Origin: Hermatobates lingyangjiaoensis
Taxonomy: Eukaryota > Arthropoda > Insecta > Hemiptera > Hermatobatidae
Direction of reading: 5' to 3'
NCBI GenBank assembly: GCA_026182355.1
Contig: JAPFBL010000003.1
Span: 744,001-808,000 of the forward strand
DNA: 64,000 nt
Shown in pieces: positions 45,008-56,097 of this stretch (position 1 is the stretch's first letter; the number at the start of each line of letters is the position of its first letter). Both the position numbers and the translations under genes were made by a program. The notes beneath the pieces were generated by a model, which was given only the letters and a program-made list of their open reading frames with translations, was not told the origin of the DNA and made no database searches.

Positions 45008-45964
45008 TGAGTTATGTGAATTCGGTTTAACTTAACCATAACTGATAACAAAATGTCTGTTTGTTCCACATTAATAATTTCAAATTTGTTAGAACTGGGA
45101 AAATGGTTGGAGCTACAATCAAACAAATGAAATGTTAAATAGATTATCTATAAGTTTGATAATACTTTACTAGAGTGTGGTATACTTTCAACACATATCC
45201 AGACTAAAATAACATCAAACTCATTTGATTGTCAACAAGTTTGATATTGTTTTTACTTACTGATAGTAAATCTGAGTGAAGGCCACTCCAGAATTTTTTG
45301 CCTTTGATGAATGTTAGAACAGGTTTCCTTGAATCCTGATAGATAAAAACAAAAGAAAGGCATGTTTTATCCCTCAATGCTTCTAGTATTTGACATCCAA
45401 ATTAATCAAGAAGTTATTTGTTATTCTTTAGGCATGGTTTGTTAAAAGAATAGAACCTTTTCAAACTAAAAGATATGTAACTGTGCTTTTGCACATTATG
45501 ATATATACACAGAGCTGTAACTAATTTAATATCATTAAATTAACTAATATTTTAATAGAAAACACCAGAAAAACAATTGAATATTTCATTAAGAACAATG
45601 AAAGCTAAAGAACTAAAAAGGTTTTTAAAATAAAGGCATAATGTTATAGTAGTTGTTGTGGCTTAGAAAACCTAAAGAAAGTGAAAATAATTCCAATAAT
45701 TTACAAATGTTTAATCCAGACGTGACATCGATGATGGTTCACTTATAAACAAAGAGTTTCTGTAATAAAACTATCATGAAGCAGAGAATAGCTTTGATAA
45801 GAAAATGGCTGAATTCTCTAAAAATAAACTGCAATGATGAAAAGAAATATATATTTTCAGTTAATAAAAGTAAAACTCAAAACTATTGGTAAGACGAAGG
45901 ACAGAACAGCAGTTGAGTTCACTTAATTGATCATAAGTTCAAAATTAAATACATTTTAATGCAT

Positions 45965-46068
45965 TTCTTTATTGTTTGTTTTTATAAGAAATAAAAAGAG
46001 TTGCAGCTACTATTTAGAAGCCACCTCTCCGGTGATACTATAAAATAATAGTTTTTTATTAGATATTA
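45965..46068. repeat. Direct repeat pair, copy 2
   Basis: The partner of 44895-45007, with the same block order and orientation. Confidence 0.7.
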
Positions 46069-46090
46069 AATTGTAACTGTAAATTGTAAA

Positions 46091-46128
46091 TAAATATTCC
46101 CCATCAACAATTTGATGGGAAATATTTA
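46091..46128. other. 17-bp-arm hairpin
   Basis: TAAATATTCCCCATCAA and its complement (one mismatch) are separated by about 4 bases. There is no associated gene. Confidence 0.6.
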
Positions 46129-46569
46129 TATCTACATGCATATATTCCAAGATAACTGTAATGATAGTACGTGTGAATCTAATTAAATAAAATAAATTTA
46201 ATTATACTAGTCGATGTTGCGACTAGTTTCTTGCTGAAATTACGTGGAAGGAAATGAAAGTTATACAACATTTATGATTTTAGAAACTTTTGTTTTTCAT
46301 GCCACACCTCTAACAATAAAACAATGATATTTTACCTCAAAAATTAATTTAAAATTAGCAAGCTCAAAAAAGATTCAATAAAATTTGATAACCCAAAAGG
46401 TAATAAGGCAATAAAAACTGTAAACTCATCTTGGATAATCTGTCGAACTTATTGGTTTTGTTTACATTGCATTTAGAAATTTTCAATAAGATCCAGTTAA
46501 ACAGAATTTTTTTAAATCATTAGTTGTGCAATCCGTAATACTCATAATGGGGTAAATGGATAAATCAAA

Positions 46570-47065
46570 GTCCCCACACATAAAAAAGAAGCTTTTTTAT
46601 TGATGCAAAACACCTAGTCACACACAACTATAGCTTTAATCCTAACGAGAACGTTACCATGTTAAGTTTTAACAGAAAATTTGAAGAAATTTTAAACTTG
46701 GAAGCTTTTGAAATAAATAATGCCTTAAATCTAAAATCATCATCGTGTCTTAATGAGCAAATTCAGAGATGTCCAAATTTTCTCAAAATTGACATACCCA
46801 ATTCCTTTGTCCCCTTATCTTTAAATACCCCTCTCTACTCTATCTCACAAGACCTAAATTTCTCAGTTGAATGCTAGACTCTGGTCGTTCATCTACTCCT
46901 ACATATGGGTATGACATTCTTTTTTCAATTGATTGTATAGAATTCGTGTCATTTTTGTAACTTTTAACTTGTAATTTGTATTGTAGAACTTTACCTGACG
47001 ATGAACACGAAGTGTTCGAAACGAGTAGAATAAAAAGAAAGCTTCTTTCTTATGTGTGGAGACTT
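46570..47065 (+). mobile_element. Small PLE-like element with inverted tips
   Basis: The left tip (CCCCACACATAAAAAAGAAG, from 46573) is the approximate reverse complement of the right tip (about 47026-47062, CTTCTTTCTTATGTGTGGAG). The right side carries the hairpin motif: GACGAT, stem GAACAC, loop GAA, stem GTGTTC, GAAACGAG (46995-47025). A 72-codon frame (46659-46877) inside has no motif I recognise. The layout matches the inverted-end PLEs but on a small scale. Confidence 0.5.
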
Positions 47066-47066
47066 T

Positions 47067-47069
<3 letters not shown>

Positions 47070-47099
<30 letters not shown>
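47070..47099. repeat. Poly-T run
   Basis: A homopolymer of about 30 T lies immediately after the PLE-like element. It could be an A-tail of a minus-strand insertion or a simple repeat. Confidence 0.85.
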
Positions 47100-47101
<2 letters not shown>

Positions 47102-47160
47102 CAATTGACCCCGGTAAAAGGCTTGTCATTATAAAACGGATTAGTTCTGAAATGAGTAAA

Positions 47161-47675
47161 GTAACCATGCATTATCTCACCGAGTGAAATATCTGGCCAC
47201 CAGACTAGTCGCTGGCCACTAGAGAGACAGTAGGACGATTAGTAGGACGACGAGGGGATATGAAGACAACATGGCTCTAAAGGTCGAGAGGAATGCTAAA
47301 GAGCCTTGCGGTGCCCTAGTGCTCATGCCAACACATGTAAGTAACCATGCATTATCTCACCGAGTGAAATATCTGGCCACCAGACTAGTCGCTGGCCACT
47401 AGAGAGACAGTAGGACGACGAGGGGATATGAAGACAACATGGCTCTAAAGGTCGAGAGGAATGCTAAAGCGCCTTGCGGTGCCCTAGTGCTCATGCCAAC
47501 ACATGTAAGTAACCATGCATTATCTCACCGAGTGAAATATCTGGCCACCAGACTAGTCGCTGGCCACTAGAGAGACAGTAGGACGACGAGGGGATATGAA
47601 GACAACATGGCTCTAAAGGTCGAGAGGAATGCTAAAGAGCCTTGCGGTGCCCTAGTGCTCATGCCAACACATGTA
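47161..47675 (+). repeat. Satellite-like tandem repeat, units 1-3
   Basis: Three tandem units start with GTAACCATGCATTATCTCAC at 47161 (180 bp), 47341 (168 bp) and 47509 (166 bp). Unit 1 has an extra 12-bp internal duplication. They differ from each other at only a few positions. A frame starting at ATGGCTCTAAAGG crosses the unit border and reads through HALSHRVKYL to RLVAGH before a stop; it is open in every unit. Confidence 0.9.
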
Positions 47676-48252
47676 CGAGGGTCGTCCAGAAAATAAGTTC
47701 CGTTTTGGTCTGTAGGGCGGTAGGAGTGGTTTTTGCCAAATCCGGCAACACCGCTCGAAAGAGGAGAGGTGGGGGAATAGAATGAGAGGTGGGGGACCTC
47801 AGTCGGTCAATTACCAACGTCAGGGCAAGTAGTTGAAATGGAGCCCTCCATGTCACGTCCCGCCACCTCGATCCCCGTTCCCTCTCGAGTTGTTTTGCGC
47901 GGAGTGATTCAATTTCTTTATGCACAGGGTTTCAAATCAGTTCAAATTCACGAACAGCTCATTTCTGTTTATGGAGAAGGTGTAATGAGTGAATCAATGG
48001 TGAGGAGATGGGTACGTGAATTTAAGGCGGGAAGACATTCACTTGAGGATGAAAGTGGGAGAGGCAGACCCTCAGTTGTGACGGACGGAATTGTTGCAGA
48101 AATCGACAATGCAATTCGCAAAGATTGTCGTTCAACCCTGGATGAACTCCACCTGAGTTTCCCAGACATCTCACGATCCCTCATCCATGAGATCGTCTCG
48201 GAAAAACTTGACTTTCGGAAAGTTTCCGCCCGGTGGGTCCCTAGAGAGCTGA
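47674..48252 (+). mobile_element. Mariner element, 3'-deleted
   Basis: This begins at a TA followed by CGAGGGTCGTCCAGAAAATA, a typical mariner terminal inverted repeat (47676-47702). The transposase N-terminus follows. It inserted at a TA inside satellite unit 3 or at its border with the next unit. The 3' half, the second inverted repeat and the second TA are gone; the sequence passes directly from transposase codons into satellite unit 4. Confidence 0.85.
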
Positions 48253-48314
48253 GTAACCATGCATTATCTCACCGAGTGAAATATCTGTCCACCAGACTAG
48301 TCGCTGGCCACTAG
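47838..48314 (+). pseudogene. Mariner transposase DNA-binding half fused to satellite
   Basis: A 158-codon open frame. Residues from about 19 to 115 form the two helix-turn-helix units of a mariner transposase: VLRGVIQFLYAQGFKS, EQLISVYGEGVMSESMVRRW, the GRGRPSVV linker, then the second HTH through SRSLIHEIVSEKL. The conserved RWVPREL follows. In mariners this region binds the terminal repeats. The catalytic DD(34)D domain is absent. The last 21 residues (from SNHALSHRVKYL) come from satellite unit 4, joined in frame, and end at TAG. The start is the first ATG after the terminal repeat. Most likely a dead remnant; a DNA-binding-only protein is conceivable because no stop or frameshift interrupts it. 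Confidence 0.82.
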
Positions 48315-48420
48315 AGACAGTAGGACGATTAGAGAGGGGATATGAAGACAGCATGGCTCTAAAGGTCGAGAGGAATGCTAAAGCGCCTTGCGGTGCCCTA
48401 GTGCTCATGCCAACACGTCG
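48253..48420 (+). repeat. Satellite-like tandem repeat, unit 4
   Basis: The same unit as 47161-47675, resuming directly after the truncated mariner. It has small deletions relative to units 1-3 and ends near 48418. Confidence 0.88.
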
Positions 48421-49779
48421 TTGACATCTAATCGACACCTCCAGTCTTCCATTTTAATCATCACCTACTTAACGTTGTATGATAGCACTACTGATGGCAA
48501 TAATGGTTTGATTCATACGATTGGTATTCGTCACCTAGTCGTAATATTTGGCCGCACTTCTTTGTAGCTAATGATTTCAAGATTTTTATTGGTCCAATAC
48601 AAGATATTTACTTGTTATACATGGTATTTCTTTAACGAACATTAACTACTGCTGATAAATTTGAAACAAATATGATTGAAGCCATTGAACAAAAAAAACT
48701 GCCTAAGTTTAAAAAGAAAACAAAATAAAAGATAATTTTAAAAGGTAATAACAGAAATAGGTATGTCAGCAACAAGATCAGGTGAGACCAAATATACGCA
48801 CATCTATAATGCTAATACAACATTCAGTACTTTGTTAATTTAAAAACGACAAGCAAATGAATTCAGTGAGTTAATTAAACCTCAAAAAAGGACATTAAGT
48901 GCAGTGTCCATAGTGAAGAAAATAATAAAGTAATAAAAAATTCTTTGACATTTAGATTATTGATGGTGAGTTACTACATGAATTATTACATTATACTCAG
49001 TTTTAGTAATAACTGAATTTTATTCTACCAAAAATTAAGAAAATGAAATTACTGGTGAAGATGCAGATTTTGGTAATACTTTTGATCGATTAAATAACTT
49101 TGAAAATGCTTTACGACTATTCTTACTGGGTGTTAGAAGCAGTAGTGACATGAGAAAGAGTTCAAGAAGAACGAGTGGAGAAACTTACTAACTATTGGTA
49201 GTACTCCACACACACTTCTACTTATTAAGCATTCATTTCTTGTAATTACTTTATTACTCATATAACTATGGCTCAATAGATCTCTAGGCCGACACCCTAT
49301 ATTTGAGTAATGACTCGATGGGGTGTTAATTTCTGTGTAAGAGGATTGTGAGTTCTGTGTAAGAATTGATAGAACTTGCAATATCGGGATCAATTAACTT
49401 CGCGGATAAAATGAATACTGAGGCAATTATTAATGATAACGTTTCAAACATAGAATGGAGCTTCGATAATTTCGCAAATGATTTTAAATCGGCTTATCTG
49501 AATTCTCAATATGTTCAAACGCTTGGTTGTTCCCCATTTCTCGAGTCCGAAAATCCAAATAGGTTAGAATATTGAGGTATTAATCAGGTTTTTGTTTTGT
49601 AGAGTCACGTTGTGTTGAAAAGTCTAGCTAGCGTATTATACCGTCTCAATAGGTGTTGTCGTTAGATATTGAACAACGCCTGCAGTAGGGAGAGTAGAAT
49701 TGTTAACACAGACAGGAAGACAGATTTGTCTCCCGACCGTGGATAGATTTTTTAGCATTTAATATTACTCTGTTTCTTT
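48421..49779. other. AT-rich non-coding DNA
   Basis: No gene is supported. A 69-codon frame at 49366-49575 has no recognisable motif. Confidence 0.45.
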
Positions 49780-50625
49780 GGAATCAAGAGGGATGTTGTT
49801 GGAGGATTTGTGTAAATCCAACAGAATTAGCGTCACTGGAAAGTATTGTTGAATCATCGGCAAAAATGAATTTGTTTCTGGAAGGGTTGGGATATCAACT
49901 GTGTTAGTCTTTTCTAGTCTTTCGAGTACTTTTCCCAGGTTACGTAGTAGACTGATCAGTCTATAGGAAGTAAGATCATTGGAGGTCTTATTACCATGGA
50001 AATAATTTATTTACTCCAGGCTATTCAAAAAAATGGTAGAAAAACTGATTTAAAAATTAGGCTACAAGGACTATAGCTTTTTCTTTGGAGTTTCTTAAGA
50101 ATTAAAGAAAGGTGAGATCAAATTCGGTATCTTTTTAGTTGTGAGTTGTTTGTTCTGCCGGACATTGGACAGGCAGAACTCTTTAGGAGAAAGACTGAAG
50201 GAAAGAGGACACTCTAGTTGTTCAGTTACAGTGTCTGTGCACGCCCGATCTAGGACAGTAGAGGGAGGAGAGAAAACATTGGTAATGTAGGAGGCAAACA
50301 ACTTGGCTTTCCCTTCGTCAGATTTACCATCATTAGCTTGTCTAAGAAGAGTGGACACTTTATAGTAGGATAGAATTTATCTGGTCGCCATTCAGTGTGA
50401 CCTATTACCAATAATCAGTTTCTCAGTGTTTTTTCAGGCTCAGTAGTTCCGAAGTTTTTTATTATGGTGGGTTAAGCCATTTAAGTTTAGTTTGTCGATA
50501 GAGGTAGCGAGTTCTCTCTCTGACAGTCGTTTTGACTGGCATAGCAACTCCAATCCATCCGTTAACCTTCAAAATTCTAGAAAGTCCTCAAAACATTTAT
50601 TTTCATAGAATTCCAAGGAAGGATT
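49780..50625 (-). pseudogene. Jockey-like LINE, RT remnant
   Basis: On the minus strand the piece reads, 5' to 3': a linker (KTTVRERTRYLYR... KWLNP), the pre-RT segment in an 87-codon frame (50358-50095: GKAKLFASYITNVFSPPS ... LSPKEFCLSNV), then YRLISLLRNLGKVLERLEK (normally YRPISLL...GKVLE, about 49965-49910), and soon after FADDSTIL (49841-49864), the catalytic A/YADD box. The spacing between the last two is far too short, so most of the RT palm has been deleted, and several frame breaks exist. These motifs identify a non-LTR retrotransposon reverse transcriptase of the Jockey/CR1 type. It is inactive. Confidence 0.8.
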
Positions 50626-51007
50626 TAATTTTAGACTCTTATTAGTCCCAGACTTTTATCTTAATACAGTACTCGTATACATATATAGTCGTCATGAAAG
50701 AAAACCAAAGTTTTGTCAAAACAAAAAAGTATAATTCAAATCATAAAAAAAATTTGTTAAATTCAATTTACTGGCCACACAGAGAAACATCATTAACTTT
50801 CAAACCCCTTTAAACAATTAGTTTTGAAAAAATTAAAATAAATTAATATTTTTAAATTATAAATATTAACTTGAAAAAATCCTTTTAAAAAACAGCATTA
50901 TACACATAAAACATAAAAACAATTACGATATTAAAAATTCAGTTTGTTATAAATTTTCAAATTTTTTGTTCGCTTTTTATAATTATTTCCTATTTTCTAT
51001 GTTTACC
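50626..51007. other. AT-rich non-coding DNA
   Basis: Nothing recognisable. Confidence 0.5.
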
Positions 51008-51085
51008 CCCTCAAAATGCGGCTCCCTGGAATGCACCGCCTGGGGTTGACCATTCCACCCCCCCCCCCCCTTGCTATGCCTCTGT
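51008..51085. mobile_element. Probable DNA-transposon terminus with poly-C run
   Basis: The stretch changes abruptly to GC-rich sequence (GCGGCTCCCTGGAATGCACC), then a C run of about 14 (51057-51070) and TTGCTATGCCTCTG. Its reverse complement, CAGAGGCATAGCAAGGGGG, closely resembles the widespread transposon end CAGTGGCGTAGCTAGGGGG. I could not find the matching other end. Confidence 0.4.
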
Positions 51086-52380
51086 CTTTTCTGTTTATAA
51101 GCGTACGTCCGTATGCAAAAAGAAATGTTTATGTCTTAATTGAGTGTCTTTTGTCTCCTTGCAAATTAGTTTCTTCCATAAAGTGGTTTATGGAGGCAAA
51201 CCACTTTAAAATGGTTTATCTAAAACACCAGCTCTTGCACCTAGTTGACAGAAGTTATATTTTTCAATAGACATTCTGTAGCTTAAGTATTAATGTGCAC
51301 AATAATAGATATAGCTACTTTACTAGAAAAGTGAATTTTATAATAGCATGATCAGTTTGTTTTACTAAACAATGTGTTGGTTTGATTTATAATAAGCTAA
51401 GTTAGTAGACCTGCCAGTTAGACAAGACAGTATAGTCTGTTATCGTGCCAACCAGTCAGTTCAAGTGACAACCGCTAAGGTAGTCACTTAGTGGCCGCAC
51501 AGCTTCAAGTCCACTCAAGTACAGTCGTTTTTTTATTAAATTATAAATTTATATCTAATGTAAGCTGTTAAGTTTTCCAATCTCTTTAGTGCATGAATTC
51601 AATTCACACCAATTTCATAATACTCGTACATACAAACGAACATTGTTTTACAACATTTTATTAGATAAAAATTAAACTTTAACGGTAATAAAGAGTAGCT
51701 AAAAATAAGTAAGCTGTTATGCCAGGGACGGTTGCGTCAGTCGTATCACGACAGGGAGCTTTTCAACCGGTCACACCGCTTTCAGGTAGATGAAAAAATC
51801 AGCAAAACTAGTTCTCATTTGTGGTCTCTTGTTCAACTTAATTCTGCGATTAGACATATAGCATGATTGTCAAAGAATCTCAAAAACTTTCACAACCTCA
51901 AATAAACCAAGAAATTCTAAATTTTATGTAATTAATGTCACAACAAAATTTAAACTATGTAATGCCAATTTATCTATTACATGGAATATACACATTAAAA
52001 TAGTTTATATATACTTAGAACAGAAATATATATATTATACGGACTAAATAACATTCACTGTTATATTTTGAAATCTATCTTCATCATGAGTAAAAAAAAA
52101 GGCACTTATTGAAGCACAAAGTTGTTTTTGCCTCTCAACCAGGTGACAATGAATGTCAAATAATATAGTCATACAAACGCCAATAAATATTTCATGCTCA
52201 GTTAAGTTTTTATCAGTGTTTTCTACAGTTATTAGCTTACTGTTCTTAGAGATCATTTCCTTTTCACGATATATATATGCTTTTAAAAACTCGATGTCTG
52301 TTTACACTTGGTTCAATTTCGTCCCATATTTTTCCAAATTACGAAATATTTTCTTTAATTTAGAGTTTAACTTAAAAATT
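51086..52380. other. AT-rich non-coding DNA
   Basis: No gene is visible. A GC-richer patch at about 51400-51530 has no recognisable content. Confidence 0.45.
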
Positions 52381-52500
52381 AAATCAATTAAAATAATAAT
52401 TTTTTAATTTATTATTGGACATGTTTCGGTGTTACATCCACCATTTTCAGCAAAAAAAACTTAAATTTTTTTAAAAGAATTAAAACTACACTTAACAAAT
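52381..52500 (-). mobile_element. PLE end fragment
   Basis: On the minus strand: CTGAAAAT, stem GGTG, loop GATGTAA, stem CACC, GAAACATGTCC (52450-52419), with A/T-rich sequence on both sides. No coding part remains. Confidence 0.5.
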
Positions 52501-53929
52501 TAATCTAATACTTAAAATCACATTGCAATAATAAACATAAATGAACAGGTTAACAAAAGGTTACGCAGTCAGGTTTGGGGTTGTCAGTGTTGGCATAACC
52601 AGCATTGGTTGTAACCACTGACTAATAAAGGTTATGGGATATATATATTTGACCATATATATTTGAATTTAAACAAAGTCATGAGTAGTCCACGACGCTT
52701 AGTACATGCACTGCTAGGAACACCGTCGTGTAAGCAAGGTAGTACTGCAAAGCTGCAGTAATACCAAATTTTGCAGGAGACCTTGCGGTGGCCCGGTTAA
52801 AGAACCGGTTTCCGTTGACCCCGTGTCGTAAATCGTTTACCAACAGGTCTCTAAATGCCTTTGAAAGTATAATGTGAATCGTCTCCTGTCGTAAGAGTCA
52901 ACTTCTCCCACTTTGTACCCAAGCCGTTAGGAATAGGGCACGCACACATCCTCATTGCTTTATGTAATCAGTTTTGCTAATAAGCACACAAGTGCTCAGG
53001 TGTACTTAAGGGAAGAAAAACATCAAAAGAAAAAGCTTGTCAATCTAAGGTAATTTAATGTTCTTCTTTCAATATAAAATAAAAATATAGTACGAAATAA
53101 AATCTGGTTAATGAGTTTTTAGTTAAGATTAAAGTTTCTAAACATGAAATTATTACGACACACTTACTATATTTGGGATCACAAAAACCACTCAATCACA
53201 GCAAGATAAAAACAAATAGATACTCTCTCTAAAGAAATCATTCTGTTTATAATTCATAAATTATAATGATTAATTAGCTTTGAGAAAATGAATATACAAA
53301 AATAAAAATAACAAAAGGAGTTAAAAAATGATAATATTTGTTGGATGTGAATATATTTAAGTAAAGATTTAAGATATTAACATCCCCTCTTTGGAATCAG
53401 CTGGGAGCCATTTTTGACTGCGTTAGTTCTGTTAAGGAGAACGGCTGTCGCTTAGCCGACGAGTTGGAATAAATCAAAAGGCTACTCTGGTACCCACAAA
53501 CCTCATTATTTTTCCGGACTAGACATTAATTACCATTTTTTTTTGTATTATTACAAGCAAATGTTGCATGGAATCCAAACTATAAAATCCAACTAAAATC
53601 TGCTCTGATTAGAACTCTCAATGCCATTAATTCAATTCTATCCATTATTTTCCAATTTTCACTGTAGACAGATGTTCCTTTCTGATTTGTTACTCTATAA
53701 CAGTTCTATCGACCATAACATGATAAAGCAGGATAGGCTGATGTTTTCATCGTAGTGCCCTTTGGTTACTTAAAGAGAAACCAACCGTTTCCTCACGATT
53801 AAGAAATCGAGTAAGTGCCCATGGTGGATCTCGTTGATGATGATGGACCAAGGTCAATTGAGTGCTGATGATATCTTGGAAGATATTCTAAACTGAAAAC
53901 ATCTCTATGGGAGAAAAAATCATCAAAAA
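52501..53929. other. Unassigned DNA with a GC-richer patch
   Basis: A patch at about 52560-52960 is GC-richer but contains no domain or RNA box I recognise. 53650-53930 may already belong to the LINE remnant that follows, but the match cannot be established. Confidence 0.35.
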
Positions 53930-54490
53930 TTTAGTGGAACCAAACACTAATAGTTTGGCCTATATGTTGCCAGACTGTGTTGCTCCCTCAAAGACAATTT
54001 CACAGAAGACTTCGAAGCGATCATGAATGATTTATAAATTGGAAGACTCTTGATTTTGAAAAAGGGGTTCTTGTCTGGTATATGGATAGGTCAAAAATTA
54101 ATAAAAAAAAGTACCAAAGTTTAATGGCTTAGGCATTAAAGACTAAAATTGCAATATTTCTACATATTTAAAAGGACTAAACGCTATCGTAATAACGTTT
54201 AATGACTAATTTAATATGTTTTAAACAAATGACCAAAAGAATCTAGGATCTACATTTTATTACATAGACGGGCCGCACTCAAGTGGTTACCTTTAGATTA
54301 TCTAAAGATAAATGGTTATCTATGGTCTTCCATTCGAAATTAATATGGGAGTGTCTGATTTCATTAAAACAGTTAGTCAGTAAAAATAAGATAACTCTTA
54401 CGTGAGTTCCCGGCACATGTGAATAAGGGCTCGACAAAGGAAGCACAATAGGATCTTTTGGCCACAGTGCTCTCGAGTCAGCAAGAATTT
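53930..54490 (+). pseudogene. LINE RNase H remnant, copy 1
   Basis: The block TAGTTTGGCCTATATGTTGC (SLAYMLPD) corresponds to SLTYMLPE at about 57590, so this is a second copy of the same element. Further on, LDFEKGVLVWYMDRSK resembles the RNase H opening (YTDGSK), and at about 54405-54480 VPGTCE*GLDKGSTIGSFG resembles the WVPGH...AD.GS...GP end of RNase H. Several frameshifts and stops separate these pieces. A dead non-LTR retrotransposon fragment. Confidence 0.55.
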
Positions 54491-54629
54491 ACTCGTAATA
54501 AAATAGTATCAATGCAATGTGTACCAACAATTATATGAGCTTGCATTCCAACGAAACACATTTCGCCGAATATTACGGCATATATTTATTTTCTTAAGAA
54601 TCCCAAAAGTTCTACACTCTGGAGTTTGC

Positions 54630-54870
54630 ATTACAAGGAAAAAAAAACATCTTGACTAAAATCACATTTTGGCCAAAAGATTACATTCTCAAGATGTAAT
54701 ATTGTATTGCCCCAAAACAATGGTGTACACATACACTATACAAAACGTTTTTGATCAAATATGAATTTGTGAACTGCAGCATGTCTACAAACTTTTGTAT
54801 ACACACCGAATTACATACACCATGAAAAAAAAAATGGACTCAGGGTGATATAAAATGTGTAAATCCGTCA
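54630..54870. repeat. Dispersed repeat family D, copy 2
   Basis: CTTGACTAAAATCACAT, GGCCAAAAGATTACATTC, ATTGTATTGCCCCAAAACA, AATATGAATTTG and GTGTAAATCC occur in the same order as in copy 3 (59511-59800). Confidence 0.6.
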
Positions 54871-56012
54871 AAATGTCCAGATAAAATATGTCATGAACAC
54901 TTCACATACTAAAGGAAAGCAATCTGAGGAATTAAAAGGAACTTTTTTTAACTACAGTGATATTCACAGCATTGTAGCGAAAATAAAAATTTGGAGTGGT
55001 TTTACCTACAATCAAATTTAGTTTTAGTTCAAACATTTCCAGGCATAATTAAGAATCAATTATTTAAGTAACAGCTTCAATGTAGGTAATACATTGGACA
55101 AATTATAATGAACATTTAATTGGTATATTCGTACAAAACAATCAGAGAATGCTTAGAAGTTTATGTAAAATCATTTCGATTCAATAACGAAATAAATCAG
55201 GTAACAAGCATTATTCTAAATTTCATAATTTAGCAATTTAAATTGTTAATCAAAAATCGTACACGATACAATAACAACAAAGTTAGATTCGTAACGCTCA
55301 TTGTAAGATACTAATCAAATCTCCAATTTCAATTCTGTTGCTTAAAATAAGAATTGTATTAAATAACAATTAATGACAGTTTTATTCTAATTTTAGAAAT
55401 CAGTTTTCATAATAATAAATATTTATAAATAATGTTCATACTAATAAGAAATAATAATTTATTTATTATAATATTCATTGAACAACTCATTTTTGTTTTA
55501 TTGTTATGATTCAGGTGTGAACTCATATAGTATAAATGCACGGTTAAGTCATAGGCATCGATTAATAAATTTATTTTAAATTATTTAAAAGTAAAAAATA
55601 AAAAGTAATTTTAACAGCAAAAATTAGAGAAAAGAAATCTCCTATTTTATGTGAGATCATTAGTATATACGTAAAAAATTACGGTTGTTGGTAAGTAATT
55701 AAATGAATAATTGAATGCAATCAGTTTCTGAAATTCAATAAAATATGGTCCTAATGTAAGAAATAAGTTAATAAAAAACCTTTGAAAAAAAAGGAAATTA
55801 CCTAACGTTGTTAATATAAACATTGTATTTATAAGGAGAAAAAAATAATTATCTTTCTAAATATACATATACAAACTAGTCACTTTCAATCTTATTTTAT
55901 TTTAATAATATTCATCAAATAAACAAGGGCATATAAAAAAATCAATATTGAAAGGATGGAACTCGAAGGGCTGCCTTCACATTTAAGCAGTACAAGGGCT
56001 TGATAAAGGGAA
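54871..56012. other. AT-rich non-coding DNA upstream of the tRNA
   Basis: Nothing recognisable. Confidence 0.5.
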
Positions 56013-56085
56013 GACCGTGTGGCCTAATGGATAAGGCGTCGGACTTCGGATCCGAAGATTGCAGGTTCGAGTCCTGTCACGGTCG
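56013..56085 (+). tRNA. tRNA-Arg (anticodon TCG)
   Basis: A complete 73-base cloverleaf. The acceptor stem is GACCGTG/CACGGTC with discriminator G. The D arm lies in GCCTAATGGATAAGGC. The anticodon stem TCGGA/TCCGA encloses loop CTTCGGA with anticodon TCG at 56046-56048, which reads CGA arginine codons. The T arm is GCAGG-TTCGAGT-CCTGT. Internal Pol III promoters are visible: the A box in TGGCCTAATGG and the B box GGTTCGAGTCC (56064-56074). There is no intron, all stems pair, and a T-run terminator follows, so it looks functional. The long featureless flanks suggest it stands alone. Confidence 0.97.
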
Positions 56086-56089
56086 CAAG

Positions 56090-56097
56090 TTTTTTTT
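56090..56097 (+). terminator. Pol III terminator of tRNA-Arg
   Basis: A run of eight or nine T residues starts five bases after the tRNA discriminator base, the usual place for Pol III termination. Confidence 0.85.

Larger units (their letters stand above)
44206..46555. other. AT-rich non-coding DNA
   Basis: No gene is visible. It contains one diverged direct repeat pair (44895-45007 and 45965-46068) and a hairpin at 46091-46128, listed separately. Confidence 0.45.

Noticed and set aside
47659..47925. 88-codon minus-strand frame over the mariner 5' end
   Set aside because: It is antisense to the mariner terminal repeat and transposase start and shows no motif.
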